A stretch of 6,994 bases of DNA. It comes from DYTH01 sp964552725. GTDB lineage: Bacteria > Desulfobacterota > Syntrophia > Syntrophales > UBA5619. Below the pieces are notes generated by a model. It had not been told where the DNA came from. It searched no databases and saw only the letters and a list, made by a program, of their open reading frames with translations. Location of the stretch: assembly GCA_964552725.1 (NCBI GenBank), contig CAZKHU010000132.1, positions 1 through 6,994 on the forward strand, in the 5' to 3' direction. The translations under genes were made by a program, and so were the position numbers. Shown one piece after another: positions 6,852 to 6,994 of this stretch; positions within the stretch are counted from its first letter, which is position 1, and each line of letters opens with the position of its first letter.

Positions 6852-6994
6852 AACAGTTGGTTATATGAACGGGAAGTAACGGCCGGGGAGTATGGAATGA
6901 TTCCTTCGGCCTCAATATTTGACTGAACCTCAACGTGTTGAGGGATGCCTTCAAAAGGGTTTTATGCCCGGGCTGCCCATTTACATAAGCCAGC
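6852..6994. other. Window end without a convincing gene
   Basis: Together with 6671-6851 this makes more than 300 bases without a firm gene. I see an inverted repeat CCTCAAC-GT-GTTGAGG at 6928-6943 and a shorter one, GGAAT-G-ATTCC, at 6894-6904. A 61-codon minus-strand frame (6769-6954, TTG start) covers part of it but looks non-coding: no ribosome-binding site, no family resemblance. The region may be the intergenic space before a gene beyond the window. Confidence 0.4.
6928..6943. repeat. 16-bp inverted repeat near the window end
   Basis: CCTCAAC (6928-6934) and GTTGAGG (6937-6943) pair perfectly around two bases. The loop is too small for a good RNA hairpin, and no T-run adjoins it, so a protein-binding site is more likely than a terminator. 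No gene is near enough to assign it. Confidence 0.4.

Noticed and set aside
6769..6954. 61-codon minus-strand frame
   Set aside because: It has a TTG start, no ribosome-binding site, a proline-rich composition with no family resemblance, and it overlaps another equally weak frame.

Overview
The window looks like a chromosomal segment of a bacterium from the Deltaproteobacteria/Desulfobacterota, possibly a syntrophic or sulfate-reducing relative. This is an inference. It rests on the gene types (a soluble PAS-PAS hybrid histidine kinase, an ADP-forming acyl-CoA synthetase/GNAT fusion, a DUF2959-like helical protein), on a base composition near half GC, and on palindromic 'cccgatag...cgggaatgac' intergenic repeats of a kind I associate with that group. 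No 16S or other marker is present, so the assignment stays soft.

Layout. Positions 1-118 hold two copies of a palindromic intergenic repeat. A hybrid sensor kinase (128-2230, +) follows, then a six-helix inner-membrane protein of the YihY/BrkB family (2377-3237, +). Converging on these, only 20 bp away, is a large minus-strand gene (3258-5957) for a fused acyl-CoA synthetase (ADP-forming, alpha plus beta) with a C-terminal GNAT acetyltransferase, the architecture of Pat/PatZ. Its upstream gap (5958-6150) contains a strong ribosome-binding site, a 12-bp perfect palindrome and a 3 x 15-bp tandem repeat. Next, also on the minus strand, is a DUF2959-like gene (6151-6670) whose reading frame is broken at a run of seven A just after its apparent start codon. 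The last 324 bases hold two clear inverted repeats and one doubtful small ORF, but no convincing gene.

The genes do not form an evident pathway. The kinase is an orphan with an attached receiver and no visible output regulator. The acyl-CoA synthetase/GNAT protein retains both phosphotransfer histidines expected of an active ADP-forming synthetase, so it may both make or use acyl-CoA and acetylate proteins. I do not see a defence system, mobile element, CRISPR array, tRNA or rRNA. The points most worth checking are the A7 frameshift, the retained catalytic histidines in the Pat-like fusion, and the small inverted and tandem repeats upstream of the minus-strand genes.
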